From contig DWWP01000015.1 in the NCBI GenBank assembly GCA_019119635.1, positions 1 through 64,000 of the forward strand: a stretch of 64,000 bases of DNA, in the 5' to 3' direction. This DNA is from Candidatus Dietzia intestinipullorum. Its GTDB lineage: Bacteria > Actinomycetota > Actinomycetes > Mycobacteriales > Mycobacteriaceae. The notes under the pieces are model-generated. The model did no database searches. It saw nothing but the letters and a program-made list of their open reading frames with translations, and was not told the origin of the DNA. The position numbers and the translations under genes are program-made. Below are positions 10,998-23,844 of this stretch, piece after piece. The stretch's first letter is position 1. Each line of letters starts with the position of its first letter.

Positions 10998-11471
10998 GTG
11001 GCCGTGGGTACACGAAGGAGCGGCAGAATCCCGGCGGACGAGCGGTCGGTCGTCTCGACGATCCGTGGGATCCCCGCGTGGACCGCGGTGCTCCTCGCTG
11101 TCGCGATCACCCTCTCCGGCGTGGCCATCGACTCCCTCTCGGGAGGACTCGGGGCCGGCTTCATCGTGGCGTTCTTCCTCGGCTGCCTGATCGCGGCGCT
11201 CGCAGTGGCGCGCCATTCGGTGTTCGTGGCCGGGATCCAGCCGCCGATCATCATGGCGATCCTGGTGCCGTTGGCCTACGTGATCGCCGACGTCGGCGGC
11301 GGAGCCGAGTTGTTCTCGCGCACCCAGATCATCTCGGTGGCCCTCCCCCTGGCCACGCGCTTCCCGGTGATGGTCACCACGACCATCGTCGTGGTCGCCG
11401 TCGCACTCATCCGGGCGTTCGTGCTGGAGCCCCGCAGCTCCCGCCGCGCACCGGGTGTCGCCCGCGGCTGA
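10998..11471 (+). CDS. DUF6542-type membrane protein
   Basis: 4-TM actinobacterial protein 'RGIPAWTAVLLAVAITLSGVAIDSL', upstream of ispH. Confidence 0.7.
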   Translation: MAVGTRRSGRIPADERSVVSTIRGIPAWTAVLLAVAITLSGVAIDSLSGGLGAGFIVAFFLGCLIAALAVARHSVFVAGIQPPIIMAILVPLAYVIADVGGGAELFSRTQIISVALPLATRFPVMVTTTIVVVAVALIRAFVLEPRSSRRAPGVARG

Positions 11472-11575
11472 CGCCGCCGCGTCACCGACGACAACGCCCC
11501 CAGCCCGCTCACCGGAACGGTGCGGGATGGGGGCGTGCGTGTCCGGCCCGGCTCGAGCCTGCCGGGCAGGGCGCG

Positions 11576-12550
11576 TCAGGACTTGGTGCGGAGCTCGCGC
11601 GGCAGCGAGAACGTGATGGTCTCCTCCGCCGTGCGCACAGACGAGACGTCGCCGTAGCCGTGCTCGGCCAGCAGGTCGACGACCCCGCGCACGAGGATCT
11701 CCGGCACCGAGGCGCCGGACGTCACGCCGATCGTGTCGACGCCCTCGAACCACGAGGTGTCGATGTCCTTGGCGTAGTCCACGAGGTGCGCGGCCGACGC
11801 GCCCGCCTGCAGCGCCACCTCGACCAGACGGACCGAGTTGGACGAGTTCTCCGACCCCACCACGATCACCAGGTCACACTGTGGCGCCATGGCCTTGACG
11901 GCGCTCTGGCGGTTCTGGGTGGCGTAGCAGATGTCATCGGACGGCGGGTCGATGAGCGTGGGGTACTTCTCCTTGAGGCGGCGGACCGTCTGCATGGTCT
12001 CGTCCACGCTCAGCGTGGTCTGGGAGAGCCAGATGAGCTTCTCCGTATCCACCGGGATGTCGAGCTCGTCCACGGAATCGATGCCGTCGACCAACGTCAC
12101 CACGTCGGGGGCCTCCCCCGCCGTGCCCTCGACCTCCTCGTGGCCCTCGTGGCCCACCAGGAGGATCTGGTAGCCCTCCTTGGCGAAGCGCTTGACCTCG
12201 GTGTGCACCTTGGTCACCAGCGGGCAGGTCGCGTCGAACGTGTTGAGCTGGAGGTCGCGGGCACTGTCGCGGACCGCCGGCGAGACACCGTGGGCGGAGA
12301 AGACCATGTTGGCCCCGCGGGGGGCCTCGTCGGCCTCGTCGACAAAGATCACTCCCTTGTCGGTGAAGGTCTCGACCACGTACTTGTTGTGGACGATCTC
12401 CTTGCGCATGTACAGCGGCGCACCATGCTTTTCCAGGGCTTTCTCCACCGTCTCAACGGCGCGGTCGACTCCGGCGCAATAGCCGCGCGGTTCCGCGAGA
12501 AGCACCCGCTTGGTGGCCGGTTCGGCAATCATGTCGGTCTGCTCGGTCAT
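11576..12550 (-). CDS. ispH: 4-hydroxy-3-methylbut-2-enyl diphosphate reductase
   Basis: '[30 protein letters not shown]', '[11 protein letters not shown]', '[14 protein letters not shown]'. Confidence 0.97.
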   Translation of the reverse strand: MTEQTDMIAEPATKRVLLAEPRGYCAGVDRAVETVEKALEKHGAPLYMRKEIVHNKYVVETFTDKGVIFVDEADEAPRGANMVFSAHGVSPAVRDSARDLQLNTFDATCPLVTKVHTEVKRFAKEGYQILLVGHEGHEEVEGTAGEAPDVVTLVDGIDSVDELDIPVDTEKLIWLSQTTLSVDETMQTVRRLKEKYPTLIDPPSDDICYATQNRQSAVKAMAPQCDLVIVVGSENSSNSVRLVEVALQAGASAAHLVDYAKDIDTSWFEGVDTIGVTSGASVPEILVRGVVDLLAEHGYGDVSSVRTAEETITFSLPRELRTKS

Positions 12551-12619
12551 GGCCCCAGGGTACGGTTCATAATGGGTTTCGACCACGACGCCTCCACGAC
12601 CCCGGGCAGGAAGGTTCCC

Positions 12620-13003
12620 ATGCTCCGTCCTTTCCTCCTCACGCGCGCCTCGATCGGCCTCGCCGCCACCGCCGCCGAGTACACGGCGGCCCTGCCCGGT
12701 CGCGCGGTCGAGGCCGTAGGCCTGCTGCCCGCGGTCCCGGTGCGCCTGGCGGGCGGCCTCGCGCAGTCCTACCTGCACGCCACCCAGACGCTGACGGACC
12801 TCGCGGTCAAGGGGGACAAGGTCATCGCGACCGTGGTGCCGACACGGGCCGACCAGCCGGAATGGGCGACGTTCGACGAGGACGAGACCGACGGGGGCGA
12901 GTCCCCGGACGTGTCCTACGTCGTGTACGGCTCGACCGGCCCGGGGGCCCCCGACGACGATCCCGACGTCCCGACCGGTCGCGTCGGACCGCGCACCCCG
13001 TGA
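12620..13003 (+). CDS. Lipid droplet-associated-like protein upstream of xseA
   Basis: [66 protein letters not shown]; overlaps xseA GTG. Confidence 0.65.
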   Translation: MLRPFLLTRASIGLAATAAEYTAALPGRAVEAVGLLPAVPVRLAGGLAQSYLHATQTLTDLAVKGDKVIATVVPTRADQPEWATFDEDETDGGESPDVSYVVYGSTGPGAPDDDPDVPTGRVGPRTP

Positions 13004-14316
13004 CGACGGGCGCCGCGCGGACGCCCTCGAGCCCGGAGCAGCCGTGGCCGGTGCGCGTCGTCTCCGACCAGATCGCCGGCTGGATCCACCGCCTCGGCAC
13101 CGTGTGGGTGGAGGGGCAGATCACCCAGTTGAGCCTGCGGCCGGGCACGCGCACCGCGTTCCTCACCCTGCGCGATCCCTCCGTGGACAACTCCCTCACG
13201 CTCACCTGCCCGCCCAAGCTCGTCTCCGAGTCCCCCGTCCCCGTGACCGAGGGCAGCCGCGTGGTGGTCCGCGGCACGCCCCGCTTCTACACGGGCCGGG
13301 GCTCGTTCTCCCTCCAGGTCACCGAGATCCGCCCGGTGGGGGTCGGCGAACTCCTCGCCCGGATCGAACGCCTCAAGCAGGCCCTGACCGCCGAGGGACT
13401 GTTCAACCCCAGACTCAAGCGCCCGCTGCCGTTCCTCCCGGGGCGCGTCGGGCTGATCACCGGGCGGGCGAGCGCCGCCGAGCGGGACGTGGTCGAGGTG
13501 GCCCGCAGCCGGTGGCCGGACGTGCGGTTCGAGATCCGCAACACCGCCGTCCAGGGCCCGTCGGCTGTGCCGCAGGTGCTCGACGCGCTCGCCGAGCTGG
13601 AGGCGGACCCGGCTGTCGACGTGATCATCCTCGCGCGCGGCGGTGGCTCCGTCGAGGACCTGCTGCCGTTCTCCGACGAGGCCCTCATCCGCGCGGTCTC
13701 ACGCTGCCGCACCCCGGTCGTCAGCGCGATCGGCCACGAACCCGACTCCCCGCTGTCCGACCTGGTGGCCGACCTGCGCGCCGCCACGCCGACCGATGCG
13801 GCCAAGCGCGTGGTCCCGGACGTCGCCGAGGAGCGCCGCCGGATCGCGGAGGCCCGCACCCGCACCGCCCGCGCGCTGCGCGGATGGGTCGACAGGGAAC
13901 AGCACCAGCTGGCCGCGATCCGGTCGCGACCGGTGATGGCGGATCCGCACGTGCTGGTCGAGGCGCGAGCGGAGATCGTGGACCAGGCCGTGCGGGCGCT
14001 GCGGCGGGAGATCAACCTCGTCGTCGTCACCGAGACCACCTCGCTCGGGCACCTCTCGGCGCGGTTGACCACCCTCGGCCCCGCGGCGACCCTCGCCCGC
14101 GGCTACGCGGTGGTGCAGTCCGTGGCCGGCGAGCACGACGGTCGCGTGGTGTCGTCGATCGACCACGCCCCGGCCGGGTCGCAACTGCGCATCCGGGTGA
14201 CCGACGGCGCGCTGTCGGCCGCGGTTCTCGGCACCACCCCGGCCGCGGGCCGCACCGCCGGCGACACCGATCCGACCACCGATCCCGACGATCCCCACAC
14301 CGAGGAGCAGTCCTGA
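13000..14316 (+). CDS. xseA: Exodeoxyribonuclease VII large subunit
   Basis: '[28 protein letters not shown]', '[28 protein letters not shown]', '[19 protein letters not shown]'. Confidence 0.96.
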   Translation: MTTGAARTPSSPEQPWPVRVVSDQIAGWIHRLGTVWVEGQITQLSLRPGTRTAFLTLRDPSVDNSLTLTCPPKLVSESPVPVTEGSRVVVRGTPRFYTGRGSFSLQVTEIRPVGVGELLARIERLKQALTAEGLFNPRLKRPLPFLPGRVGLITGRASAAERDVVEVARSRWPDVRFEIRNTAVQGPSAVPQVLDALAELEADPAVDVIILARGGGSVEDLLPFSDEALIRAVSRCRTPVVSAIGHEPDSPLSDLVADLRAATPTDAAKRVVPDVAEERRRIAEARTRTARALRGWVDREQHQLAAIRSRPVMADPHVLVEARAEIVDQAVRALRREINLVVVTETTSLGHLSARLTTLGPAATLARGYAVVQSVAGEHDGRVVSSIDHAPAGSQLRIRVTDGALSAAVLGTTPAAGRTAGDTDPTTDPDDPHTEEQS

Positions 14317-14543
14317 TGTCCGACGAGCAGACCCCCGTCGCCGAACTCGGCTACGAGCAGGCCCGCGACGAGCTGATCGAGGTGGTCCGGATCCTCGAGG
14401 CCGGAGGGCAGGACCTGGACTCGTCGCTCGCGCTCTGGGAGCGGGGCGAAGAGCTCGCCGCCCGGTGCTCCGAGCACCTCGACGGCGCGCGCACACGCAT
14501 CGACAAGGCCCTCGGCGGGGACGAGAACATGGACGAGGGCTGA
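14316..14543 (+). CDS. xseB: Exodeoxyribonuclease VII small subunit
   Basis: '[48 protein letters not shown]'; overlaps xseA stop. Confidence 0.95.
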   Translation: MSDEQTPVAELGYEQARDELIEVVRILEAGGQDLDSSLALWERGEELAARCSEHLDGARTRIDKALGGDENMDEG

Positions 14544-14557
14544 CCCGGGCGCGGGGG

Positions 14558-15121
14558 TCAGCCCTGCGCGGTTAGCGGTTCGGCGCCCTGCGCCGCTACC
14601 GCGAGCGACTCGAAGTCCGAAGTCGCGGCCGAGCCGGTGACCGCCACGCGGGCGTCACCCAGATCGAGCACCCACACCGGGCGCACGTCGTCGCCGTCGA
14701 AGACGGTCCACTCCTGCCCGTGGACGGGGATCATGCTCCTGTCGGGCCGCGGCCCCCCGTTGAGGTTCCGGAAGGCCTCGAGTGGAGCGTCGGACTGGAC
14801 CAGTTCGACGTAGCTGCGCTCCCCGGTCACCCACCCGACGTGGCTCGACGTGGTGTCCGCGAACCCCTGCACCCGGCCCGAGTTGGACGTCCAGCCCTCG
14901 GGCACCTCGGGCGAGCGGATGGGGAACGGCAGGCTGCGCGCGTCCTGCTCCAGGGATGCCCGGGCGTCGAAGTCCGGGACCGGCCCCTGCTCGGGGCCGG
15001 ACGGGCTGAACGTGCACTGCCCGGCGATCCCGGCGAACGCGGCACAGATCACCAGGAGCACCGCCAGCGACCAGAACATGTCGCGGTTGCCCTGCAGGAT
15101 TCTCGGTTTGGGTTCGGCCAC
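14558..15121 (-). CDS. DUF4245 family membrane-anchored protein
   Basis: GTG start VAEPKPRILQGNRDMFWSLAVLLVICAAFAGIAGQCTFSP; conserved position between xseB and glpX. Confidence 0.75.
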   Translation of the reverse strand: MAEPKPRILQGNRDMFWSLAVLLVICAAFAGIAGQCTFSPSGPEQGPVPDFDARASLEQDARSLPFPIRSPEVPEGWTSNSGRVQGFADTTSSHVGWVTGERSYVELVQSDAPLEAFRNLNGGPRPDRSMIPVHGQEWTVFDGDDVRPVWVLDLGDARVAVTGSAATSDFESLAVAAQGAEPLTAQG

Positions 15122-15265
15122 GGCTGCGAGTATCCCACCCTCCCGCGGCGCGCCCGACGCACGGGCCACGACCAGACCCCCGACGTGGAAGAATGACGTG
15201 CACACCCCACCCGAACCGCGCGCGCTATCGCGCTGTGCGGAGCTGAACGAGGAGCCCGACACCAC

Positions 15266-16267
15266 ATGTCCGACGCCCAACATCCCGACCGAAACCTCGC
15301 CATGGAGCTCGTCCGAGTCACCGAGGCCGCCGCGCTCGCCGCCGGCCGCTGGGTGGGACGTGGCGACAAGATCGGTGGCGACGGCGCGGCGGTCGACGCC
15401 ATGCGTTCGCTCATCGGCACGGTGGAGATGGACGGCACGGTGGTGATCGGCGAGGGTGAGAAGGACGAGGCGCCCATGCTCTTCAACGGCGAGAAGGTGG
15501 GCACCGGCTCGGGCCCCGCCGTCGACGTGGCGGTCGACCCGATCGACGGCACGCGTCTCATGGCCGAGGGACGACCCAACTCGATCGCCGTGATCGCGGT
15601 CGCCGAACGCGGGGCGATGTTCGACCCGTCCGCCGTGTTCTACATGCGCAAGATCGCGGTCGGCCCCCAGGCTGTCGGCCGGATCGACCTGAGCAGGTCC
15701 ACCGAGTGGAACATCCGGTCCGTGGCCGAGGCCAAGAACATCGACGTCGGCGACATGAGCGTGTGCGTGCTCGACCGCCCCCGGCACGCCGAGCTCATCG
15801 CCGAGATCCGCGCCGCCGGCGCCAAGGTGCGTCTGATCATGGACGGCGACGTTGCCGGGGCCGTCGCCGCGGCCAGCGACGACAGCTCCGTGGACATGCT
15901 CATGGGCATCGGCGGCACCCCGGAGGGCATCATCACCGCCTGCGCCATGCAGTGCATGGGCGGCGAGATCCAGGGCCAGCTCTGGCCGGAGTCCGACGCC
16001 GAGCGGCAGAAGGCCGTCGACGCCGGACTCGACGTGGACGCGTTCCTGGGCACGGCGGACCTGGTCAAGGGCGACAACAGCTTCTTCGCCGCCACCGGCA
16101 TCACCAACGGCGACATGGTGCGCGGGGTGAGCTACCGCGCCAACGGCGCCGTCACCCGGTCGCTGGTCATGCGGTCCAAGTCCGGCACCGTCCGCCACGT
16201 CGAGGCGCGGCACCAGATGGAGAAGCTGCGCGAGTTCTCCGCCGTCGACTACGGCCAGGGGGACTGA
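15266..16267 (+). CDS. glpX: Class II fructose-1,6-bisphosphatase
   Basis: '[17 protein letters not shown]', '[22 protein letters not shown]', '[20 protein letters not shown]'. Confidence 0.96.
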   Translation: MSDAQHPDRNLAMELVRVTEAAALAAGRWVGRGDKIGGDGAAVDAMRSLIGTVEMDGTVVIGEGEKDEAPMLFNGEKVGTGSGPAVDVAVDPIDGTRLMAEGRPNSIAVIAVAERGAMFDPSAVFYMRKIAVGPQAVGRIDLSRSTEWNIRSVAEAKNIDVGDMSVCVLDRPRHAELIAEIRAAGAKVRLIMDGDVAGAVAAASDDSSVDMLMGIGGTPEGIITACAMQCMGGEIQGQLWPESDAERQKAVDAGLDVDAFLGTADLVKGDNSFFAATGITNGDMVRGVSYRANGAVTRSLVMRSKSGTVRHVEARHQMEKLREFSAVDYGQGD

Positions 16268-16292
16268 CCCCCACCGGCCCCGGCCGGTCGCG

Positions 16293-16338
16293 GGCGGGCC
16301 CGCGGTGCCGTGTTGCTGCGCGGCGCCGCGGGCCCGCC
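16293..16338. terminator. 17-bp-arm GC-rich inverted repeat (1 mismatch) between glpX and fumarase
   Basis: ggcgggcccgcggtgcc ... ggcgccgcgggcccgcc. Confidence 0.45.
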
Positions 16339-16351
16339 TACGCTTGCGGGT

Positions 16352-17758
<1,407 letters not shown>

Positions 17759-17781
17759 CGACGGGCCGGCCGGGGCGCCGG

Positions 17782-18384
17782 CTATCCGTCGTGGTCGAGG
17801 ACCCGGACAGCCTCGTCCTCAAGCCGGATCTGGCCGTGCTGGAAGTCGGAGAAGATGATCCCGTCCTCCTCCGTCTCGTCCCCGATCGGCCACCCGAGAC
17901 GCCCGGTGGGGCCCCCGTTCTCTTGGTAGGTCTCCAGGATCCGCCCGCGCACGATGGTCGCCCCGGTGTCCGGGTGCCAGTAGATCTCGCCGTCCCGGAA
18001 ATCCTGCTTCCTGCCGTCGGCGATCTCCTCGGCCGGCGCCACCGGGGCCACCAGGTCCAGGGGCCCGCCCTTGGCCGCGTCGTAGTGACGGTAGATGCCC
18101 ATGGTGGTGGGGTACTCGTCCTCGCCGATCTTCACGACGATCGGGTCCTCCGGGTCACCCCCGGTCGGCACCTCGTCGCTCGTCGCCGGCCCGTCCTGCT
18201 CGGCGTCCGGCGCAGCGTCAGGTGAGGAATCCTGCCCCTGCCCGGTCGCCTGCTCCGCCGCCTGCTCGGAGCCCTGCGCATCGGCGGACATCCCGCCCGG
18301 GGTCTGCTCGCCACAGGCGGTGACCATCACCATGCATGCGAGAGCGACAGGCGGCAGGAGTGCCAGGTGCGTGCGACGAGCCAT
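17782..18384 (-). CDS. LGFP-repeat lipoprotein
   Basis: Signal peptide with lipobox-like 'MVTACG'; 'GGPTGRLGWPIGDE' LGFP-type motif. Confidence 0.75.
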   Translation of the reverse strand: MARRTHLALLPPVALACMVMVTACGEQTPGGMSADAQGSEQAAEQATGQGQDSSPDAAPDAEQDGPATSDEVPTGGDPEDPIVVKIGEDEYPTTMGIYRHYDAAKGGPLDLVAPVAPAEEIADGRKQDFRDGEIYWHPDTGATIVRGRILETYQENGGPTGRLGWPIGDETEEDGIIFSDFQHGQIRLEDEAVRVLDHDG

Positions 18385-18441
18385 GCCCCGAGCATCTCAC
18401 GCCCGGAGTCCCCGTCAGCGCCGTCCGGGATGTTCAGGCGT

Positions 18442-19797
18442 TCAGGCGGCGTGGATCCGACGCAGCGCGCCCGGCTGGGCACCCGGGTGCCCTTCCTCGA
18501 GCATCTCGGTGACGAGCTCGGCGATCGGCGAGCGCTCCGAGCGGTTGAGCGTGACGTGGGCGAACAGCGGATGCCCCTTGAGCTTCTCGACCACCGCCTG
18601 GATCCCGTCGTGCCGGCCGACCCTGAGGTTGTCCCGCTGCGCGACGTCGTGGGTGAGCACCACCCGCGAGCCGGCGCCCAGCCGGGAGAGCACCGTGAGC
18701 AGGACGTTGCGCTCGAGCGACTGCGCCTCGTCGACGATCACGAACGAGTCGTGGAGACTGCGGCCGCGGATGTGGGTGAGCGGCAGGACCTCGAGGATGT
18801 CGCGGTCCATCACCTCGTCGATCACGTTCTCGCTGACCAGGCCTTCGAGCGTGTCGAAGACGGCCTGCGACCACGGCGACATCTTCTCCGACTCGCTGCC
18901 CGGCAGGTACCCCAGCTCCTGGCCACCGACGGCGTACAGCGGGCGGAACACCACGATCTTGCGGTGCCGGCGGCGCTCCAGCACGGACTCCAGGCCCGCG
19001 CAGAGGGCGAGGGCCGACTTCCCGGTCCCGGCGCGCCCGCCGAGGGAGGTGATCCCGACGGACTCGTCGAGCAGGCAGTCGATCGCGATCCGCTGCTCGG
19101 CGGAGCGGCCCCGCAGGCCGAACACCTCGACGTCGCCCCTGATCAGTTTCAGGCCACCGTCGTCGGTGACGCGGGCCAGTGCCGACGACGACTCGGTCTG
19201 CACCCGGACGCCACAGTGCACGGGCGCCTCGGGGTCGAGTCCCGCGGCGCGGGCGGCCAGGGGGGCGACGGCCCCGTCGGAGAAGAGGGAGTCCACCAGT
19301 GGCTGGGTGGCGGGCAGGTCGGTCATCCCGCTGTAGCCGGTGAGGACGACGTCTTGGGCGTGGTACTCGTCGGCGGGGAGCCCGACGGATCCGGCCTTCA
19401 CCCGCAAGGGCACGTCCTTGGAGACCAGGACGGTCTCCGCGCCCTCGGCCCGCAGGTTGAGGGCGCAGGCGAGGATCCGCGAGTCGTTGCCGGTGTTCCG
19501 GAACCCCGCGGGGAGCACGGTCTGATCGGTGTGGTTGAGCTCCACGCGGACCGTGCCGCCCTGCTGGGTCACCGTGAGGTCGCCGTCGAGGCGGCCGTGG
19601 CGCAGGCGGAGGTCCTCGAGGAGCCGGAGCGCCTCGCGGGCGAAGTAGCCCAGCTCCGGGTGCTGACGCTTGGCCTCGAGCTCCCCGATCACCGCGATCG
19701 GCAGGACCACGTGGTGTTCGGCGAAGCGGGTGACGGCCCACGGATCGGACAGCAGAACCGAGGTGTCGAGGACGAAGGTACGAGCGGTGTCGGTCAC
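18442..19797 (-). CDS. PhoH family protein with N-terminal PIN domain (PhoH2-like)
   Basis: PIN-like '[15 protein letters not shown]...[11 protein letters not shown]' then '[20 protein letters not shown]', '[33 protein letters not shown]'. Confidence 0.92.
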   Translation of the reverse strand: MTDTARTFVLDTSVLLSDPWAVTRFAEHHVVLPIAVIGELEAKRQHPELGYFAREALRLLEDLRLRHGRLDGDLTVTQQGGTVRVELNHTDQTVLPAGFRNTGNDSRILACALNLRAEGAETVLVSKDVPLRVKAGSVGLPADEYHAQDVVLTGYSGMTDLPATQPLVDSLFSDGAVAPLAARAAGLDPEAPVHCGVRVQTESSSALARVTDDGGLKLIRGDVEVFGLRGRSAEQRIAIDCLLDESVGITSLGGRAGTGKSALALCAGLESVLERRRHRKIVVFRPLYAVGGQELGYLPGSESEKMSPWSQAVFDTLEGLVSENVIDEVMDRDILEVLPLTHIRGRSLHDSFVIVDEAQSLERNVLLTVLSRLGAGSRVVLTHDVAQRDNLRVGRHDGIQAVVEKLKGHPLFAHVTLNRSERSPIAELVTEMLEEGHPGAQPGALRRIHAA

Positions 19798-19929
19798 GGC
19801 GAGCTCCTCGCCCGCGGCACCCGCGGGCGTGTTGGGATGGACCGGTCGGCCCGGGTCGCCCGGTGGCGACGGGGCCGGGTGCCGGCCCCCTCCCGATCGT
19901 CAAGAGCGATCATCGGCTGGGACCTCCCG

Positions 19930-19953
19930 ACGGTCGGCTTCCCCACCGACCGT
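19930..19953. promoter_or_regulatory. 8-bp perfect inverted repeat acggtcgg/ccgaccgt upstream of phoH-like gene
   Basis: acggtcgg-cttcccca-ccgaccgt. Confidence 0.3.
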
Positions 19954-19979
19954 TGACCGTGACGCTACGCCGCAGAGAT

Positions 19980-20004
19980 GTTAATCACATGACTGTGAGT
20001 TAAC
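19980..20004. promoter_or_regulatory. AT-rich imperfect palindrome upstream of phoH-like gene
   Basis: gttaatcacatgactgtgagttaac. Confidence 0.35.
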
Positions 20005-20020
20005 GTGTCATGAATTCCCG

Positions 20021-20473
20021 TCACCCGACCATCAACCGGATCGCCTCGGCCACGAGGGCCGGCCTGTCACCGCCCTCGATCTCCACGGTCACCAGCGTGG
20101 TGAGCTGCGCCCCTGCGGGCTTGCGGGCGAGCGCCGTCAGTTCCACACCCGCGCGCACACGCGAGCCCACGGGGACCGGGGCGGGGAACCGCACCTTGTC
20201 GCTGCCGTAGTTGATCATGGCCGAGAAACCGCGGATGTCCAGGACCTCCTCGACCAGCACCGGAAGCATCGACAGGGTGAGGTAGCCGTGCGCGATGGTC
20301 GCCCCGTACGGTCCGGCCGCCGCGCGTTCCGGGTCCACGTGGATCCACTGGTGATCGCCCGTGGCGTCGGCGAAGGCGTCGATCCGCTCCTGGGTGATCT
20401 CCCACCACGAGCCGTAACCCACGTGCTCACCGATCGACGCCTCGATCTGGTCCAGTCCCTCGAATACCCGCAT
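20021..20473 (-). CDS. MaoC family dehydratase
   Basis: 'ERIDAFADATGDHQWIHVDPERAAAGPYGATIAHGYLTLS' hot-dog/MaoC motif. Confidence 0.92.
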   Translation of the reverse strand: MRVFEGLDQIEASIGEHVGYGSWWEITQERIDAFADATGDHQWIHVDPERAAAGPYGATIAHGYLTLSMLPVLVEEVLDIRGFSAMINYGSDKVRFPAPVPVGSRVRAGVELTALARKPAGAQLTTLVTVEIEGGDRPALVAEAIRLMVG

Positions 20474-20570
20474 CGTGTCCTCCTCGTTCTCGGGGCTCGC
20501 CCCCCGCGGTCGTCGTCAGGCTCGCCCCCACAGTCGTCGTCGGGATGGCCCGCGACGCCCGTGTCAGTGG

Positions 20571-21311
20571 TCAGATGTGCCGCCCGCCGGTGATCTCCAG
20601 GACGGTCCCCGTCATGTAGCTCGACAGGTCGCTGGCCAGGAACAGCACGACGTTCGCGACCTCGGCCGGCTCGGCCGCGCGCCCCATGGGGATCTCGGCC
20701 ATCTTCTCGTCCCACACGTGCTGCGGCATGGCCAACGTCATCGCGGTACGGATCAGGCCCGGTTGCACCGCGTTGACCCGGACTCCGGCGAACGCGACCT
20801 CCTTGGCGGCCGACTTGGTCAGGCCCACGATCCCGGCCTTGGCCGCCGAGTAGTTGGTCTGCCCCACGAGCCCGACCTTGCCGGAGATCGAGGAGAGGTT
20901 GACGATCGCGCCACCGCCGTGTTCCCGCATCCGGGAGGCCGCCGCACGGGTGCCGTTCCAGGTGCCCTTGAGGTGGATCGCGATGATCTCGTCGAACTGC
21001 TCCTCGGTCATCTTCCGCATGGTGGCGTCCCTGGTCACGCCGGCGTTGTTGACAAACACGCCGAGCGGCCCGAACGCGTCCTCCGCCGCGTCGATCACGG
21101 CCTCGACCGCCGATCCGTCGCGGACGTCGCACCGCCGGTACCGCACCACGTCCTCGCCGCCGAGCTCGGCGACCGCCGCCGCGCCGGCCTCGTCGTCGAT
21201 GTCCCCGATCATCACCCGGGCCCCGGCGTCGATGAACGTCCTCGCGATCTCGAACCCGATGCCGCGTGCGGCCCCGGTGATCACGGCCGTGCGCCCGTCA
21301 AGCATCCCCAT
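20571..21311 (-). CDS. SDR family oxidoreductase (3-oxoacyl-ACP reductase-like)
   Basis: '[18 protein letters not shown]', 'VNNAGVT', '[14 protein letters not shown]'. Confidence 0.9.
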   Translation of the reverse strand: MGMLDGRTAVITGAARGIGFEIARTFIDAGARVMIGDIDDEAGAAAVAELGGEDVVRYRRCDVRDGSAVEAVIDAAEDAFGPLGVFVNNAGVTRDATMRKMTEEQFDEIIAIHLKGTWNGTRAAASRMREHGGGAIVNLSSISGKVGLVGQTNYSAAKAGIVGLTKSAAKEVAFAGVRVNAVQPGLIRTAMTLAMPQHVWDEKMAEIPMGRAAEPAEVANVVLFLASDLSSYMTGTVLEITGGRHI

Positions 21312-22554
21312 GGTGTGCGTCCTTCCCTCGTGAGTGCGGGCCCCGGCCGGCCCCGGCCTGGCCGCTCACCGCGTTCGCGCGGCGGATCAGCCCGCCGCCG
21401 ACGATCAGGCGTTGGATCTCGCTGGTCCCCTCGTACAGCCGGAGGAGTCTGATGTCGCGGTAGATCCGCTCGACCGCGACCCCGCGCATGTAGCCGCTGC
21501 CGCCGTGGATCTGCACGGCCAGGTCGGCGACGTCGCCCGCCATCTCGGTGCAGTACAGCTTGGCGGCGGAGGGCGCGATCCGCCGGTCCTCCCCCGAGTC
21601 GTATGCCGCGGCCGTCTCCCGCACCAGCGCACGGCCGGCCGCGACCCCGGCGTACTGGTCGGCGAGCATGGCCTGGACCAGCTGGAAGCCACCGATGGGT
21701 GTGCCGCCCTGCTCGGTGGCGGCCGCGTGCGCGACCGACTCGTCGTGCGCCCGCTGCGCCGCCCCCACCGCCACCGCCGCGATGTGAGCACGCCCGCGGG
21801 CGAGCGAGGTCATCGCGGCGCGGTAGCCGGCATCGACGTCGCCACCTACCAGCGCCGAGCCGGGAACCCGCACGCCCTGCAGAGCGACCTCCGCCGTGAG
21901 GGCGCCCTCCTGTCCCATCTTGCGGTCGGGCGGGCCCACGCTCAGCCCCGGGGCGTCGCCCGGGACGAGGAACACCGCGATCCCCGGCCCGCTCTCGTCG
22001 GCGGGACGGGTGCGGGCGAACACCACGAACAGGTCGGCGAGCGGGGCGTTGGTGATGAACCGTTTGGTCCCGTCGAGCACCCAGTCGTCGCCGTCCCGGA
22101 CCGCCCGCGTGGTGAGGCCGGCCGGGTTCGACCCCGCCCCGTCCTCGGTGAGCGCGAACGAGGCGATCACGCCGCCGGAGGCCAGCCGCGGCAGCCACCG
22201 GTCCCGCTGCTGGTCGGTACCGAAGTTCACCAGGACCTGGCCGGCGATCCCGTTGTTGGTGCCGAAGAGGGAACGCACCGCCAGGCTGGTGTAGCCGAAC
22301 TCCATGGCCAGCTCGACGTCCTGTCGCAGATCCAGGCCCAGTCCGCCCCACCGCTGCGGGATCGCGTACCCGAACAGTCCCATGTCGGCCAGACCCGAAC
22401 GGATGTCCGCAGGGACCTCGTCGGCGTCGGCGATCTCCTGCTCCCGCGGGACGACCGCGGTACGGATGAACCCGCGGGTGGCCGCCACGATGTCCGCGAA
22501 GTCCTCCGCGGACACCTCGGATGTCGCCGCGTCCGCTCGGTCGCGCATCGTCAC
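21298..22554 (-). CDS. Acyl-CoA dehydrogenase
   Basis: '[15 protein letters not shown]', '[22 protein letters not shown]'. Confidence 0.92.
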   Translation of the reverse strand: MTMRDRADAATSEVSAEDFADIVAATRGFIRTAVVPREQEIADADEVPADIRSGLADMGLFGYAIPQRWGGLGLDLRQDVELAMEFGYTSLAVRSLFGTNNGIAGQVLVNFGTDQQRDRWLPRLASGGVIASFALTEDGAGSNPAGLTTRAVRDGDDWVLDGTKRFITNAPLADLFVVFARTRPADESGPGIAVFLVPGDAPGLSVGPPDRKMGQEGALTAEVALQGVRVPGSALVGGDVDAGYRAAMTSLARGRAHIAAVAVGAAQRAHDESVAHAAATEQGGTPIGGFQLVQAMLADQYAGVAAGRALVRETAAAYDSGEDRRIAPSAAKLYCTEMAGDVADLAVQIHGGSGYMRGVAVERIYRDIRLLRLYEGTSEIQRLIVGGGLIRRANAVSGQAGAGRGPHSRGKDAHHGDA

Positions 22555-22647
22555 ACCTCTTTCGTCCTCCGGAGGATAACCCCGGGGGACGCGCCGGATG
22601 AGGCATCTCGCGAGCCCCGACCGCGTCCGCGGCGGCCGGGGCTCGGG

Positions 22648-23790
22648 TCAGAGCAGCTCGATGATGGTGGCGTTGGCCTGGCCGCCGCCCTCACACATCG
22701 TCTGCAGTCCGTACTTGACGCCCTGCGCCCGCATGTGGGCGATCATGTCCGACATGATCCGCGCGCCGGAGCCGCCGAGGGGGTGCCCGAGCGCGATCGC
22801 GCCGCCGTTGGGGTTGACCCTGGCCGGATCGGCGCCGGTCTCGGCGAGCCACGCCAGCGGCACCGAGGCGAAGGCCTCGTTGACCTCGAACACCCCGATG
22901 TCGTCGATCGACAGTCCCGACTTCTGCAACACCTTGGCGGTGGCCGGGATCGGGGCGGTGAGCATGATGACCGGGTCGTCGCCGGCCAGCGTGGCGGTGT
23001 GCACCCGCGCGAGGGGCGTGCACCCGTTCCTGGCGGCGGCCTCCTCGCTCATCACCAGGATCGCCGCGGACCCGTCGGAGATCTGCGAGGCGTTGCCGGC
23101 GCTGATGACCCCGCCCTCCTTGAACGGGGTCTTGAGCCCGGCCAGTGCCTCGACCGTGCTCCCCCGCCGGATGCCCTCGTCGGTGTCCATGACGCCGTCC
23201 GGGGTCTGCACGGGGACGATGTGCCCGGCAAAGAATCCGGCGTCCTGCGCCGCGGCCGCCTTGGAGTGTGATGCCACCGCGAACTCGTCGAGCTGGCCGC
23301 GGCCGAAGCCCCACCGCTCGGCGATCATCTCGGCGCCCACGCCCTGGTCGGGGGCGACGCCGTCGTAGCGCTCCAGGAATTTCTCCCCGTAGGGGAACGA
23401 GTCGGAGGAGATGTGCGAGCCCATCGGCACGCGCGTCATGGACTCGACGCCGCCGGCCACCACGACGTCGTGGTATCCGGACTCGACGACGGCGACGGCG
23501 AAGCTCAGTGCCTGCTGCGACGAGCCGCACTGGCGGTCGATCGTCACGCCGTTGACCGTCTCCGGCCAGCCCGCCGACAGTGCTGCCGTCCGCGCGATGT
23601 CGCCGGCCTGCTCACCGCCCTGTGTCACGCAGCCCCAGATCACGTCCTCGACGACGGACGGGTCGACACCCGCGCGCTCGACGAGCCCGTTCAACACGGT
23701 CGCCGACAGGTCGGCCGGGTGGACGCCCGCCAGGCCTCCCTTGCGCTTGCCCACCGCGCTGCGCACGGCCTCCACGATCACTGCACCCAT
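22648..23790 (-). CDS. Thiolase / acetyl-CoA acyltransferase
   Basis: 'VNGVTIDRQCGSSQQALSFA', 'VNEAFASVPLAWL', 'GGAIALGHPLGGSGARI'. Confidence 0.93.
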   Translation of the reverse strand: MGAVIVEAVRSAVGKRKGGLAGVHPADLSATVLNGLVERAGVDPSVVEDVIWGCVTQGGEQAGDIARTAALSAGWPETVNGVTIDRQCGSSQQALSFAVAVVESGYHDVVVAGGVESMTRVPMGSHISSDSFPYGEKFLERYDGVAPDQGVGAEMIAERWGFGRGQLDEFAVASHSKAAAAQDAGFFAGHIVPVQTPDGVMDTDEGIRRGSTVEALAGLKTPFKEGGVISAGNASQISDGSAAILVMSEEAAARNGCTPLARVHTATLAGDDPVIMLTAPIPATAKVLQKSGLSIDDIGVFEVNEAFASVPLAWLAETGADPARVNPNGGAIALGHPLGGSGARIMSDMIAHMRAQGVKYGLQTMCEGGGQANATIIELL

Positions 23791-23844
23791 GTTCTTCTCT
23801 CCTTGATCCGGTCGTCCCCCGACGATTGTCTGTACATCCTGGTA

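Noticed and set aside
18434-19903. 489-aa - strand ORF in another frame of the PhoH gene
   Set aside because: Arg/Pro/Ala-rich alternative frame; PhoH frame 18442-19797 has clear motifs.
22565-22576. Perfect palindrome tcctccggagga upstream of an acyl-CoA dehydrogenase
   Set aside because: Best explained by the SD sequence and short chance symmetry.
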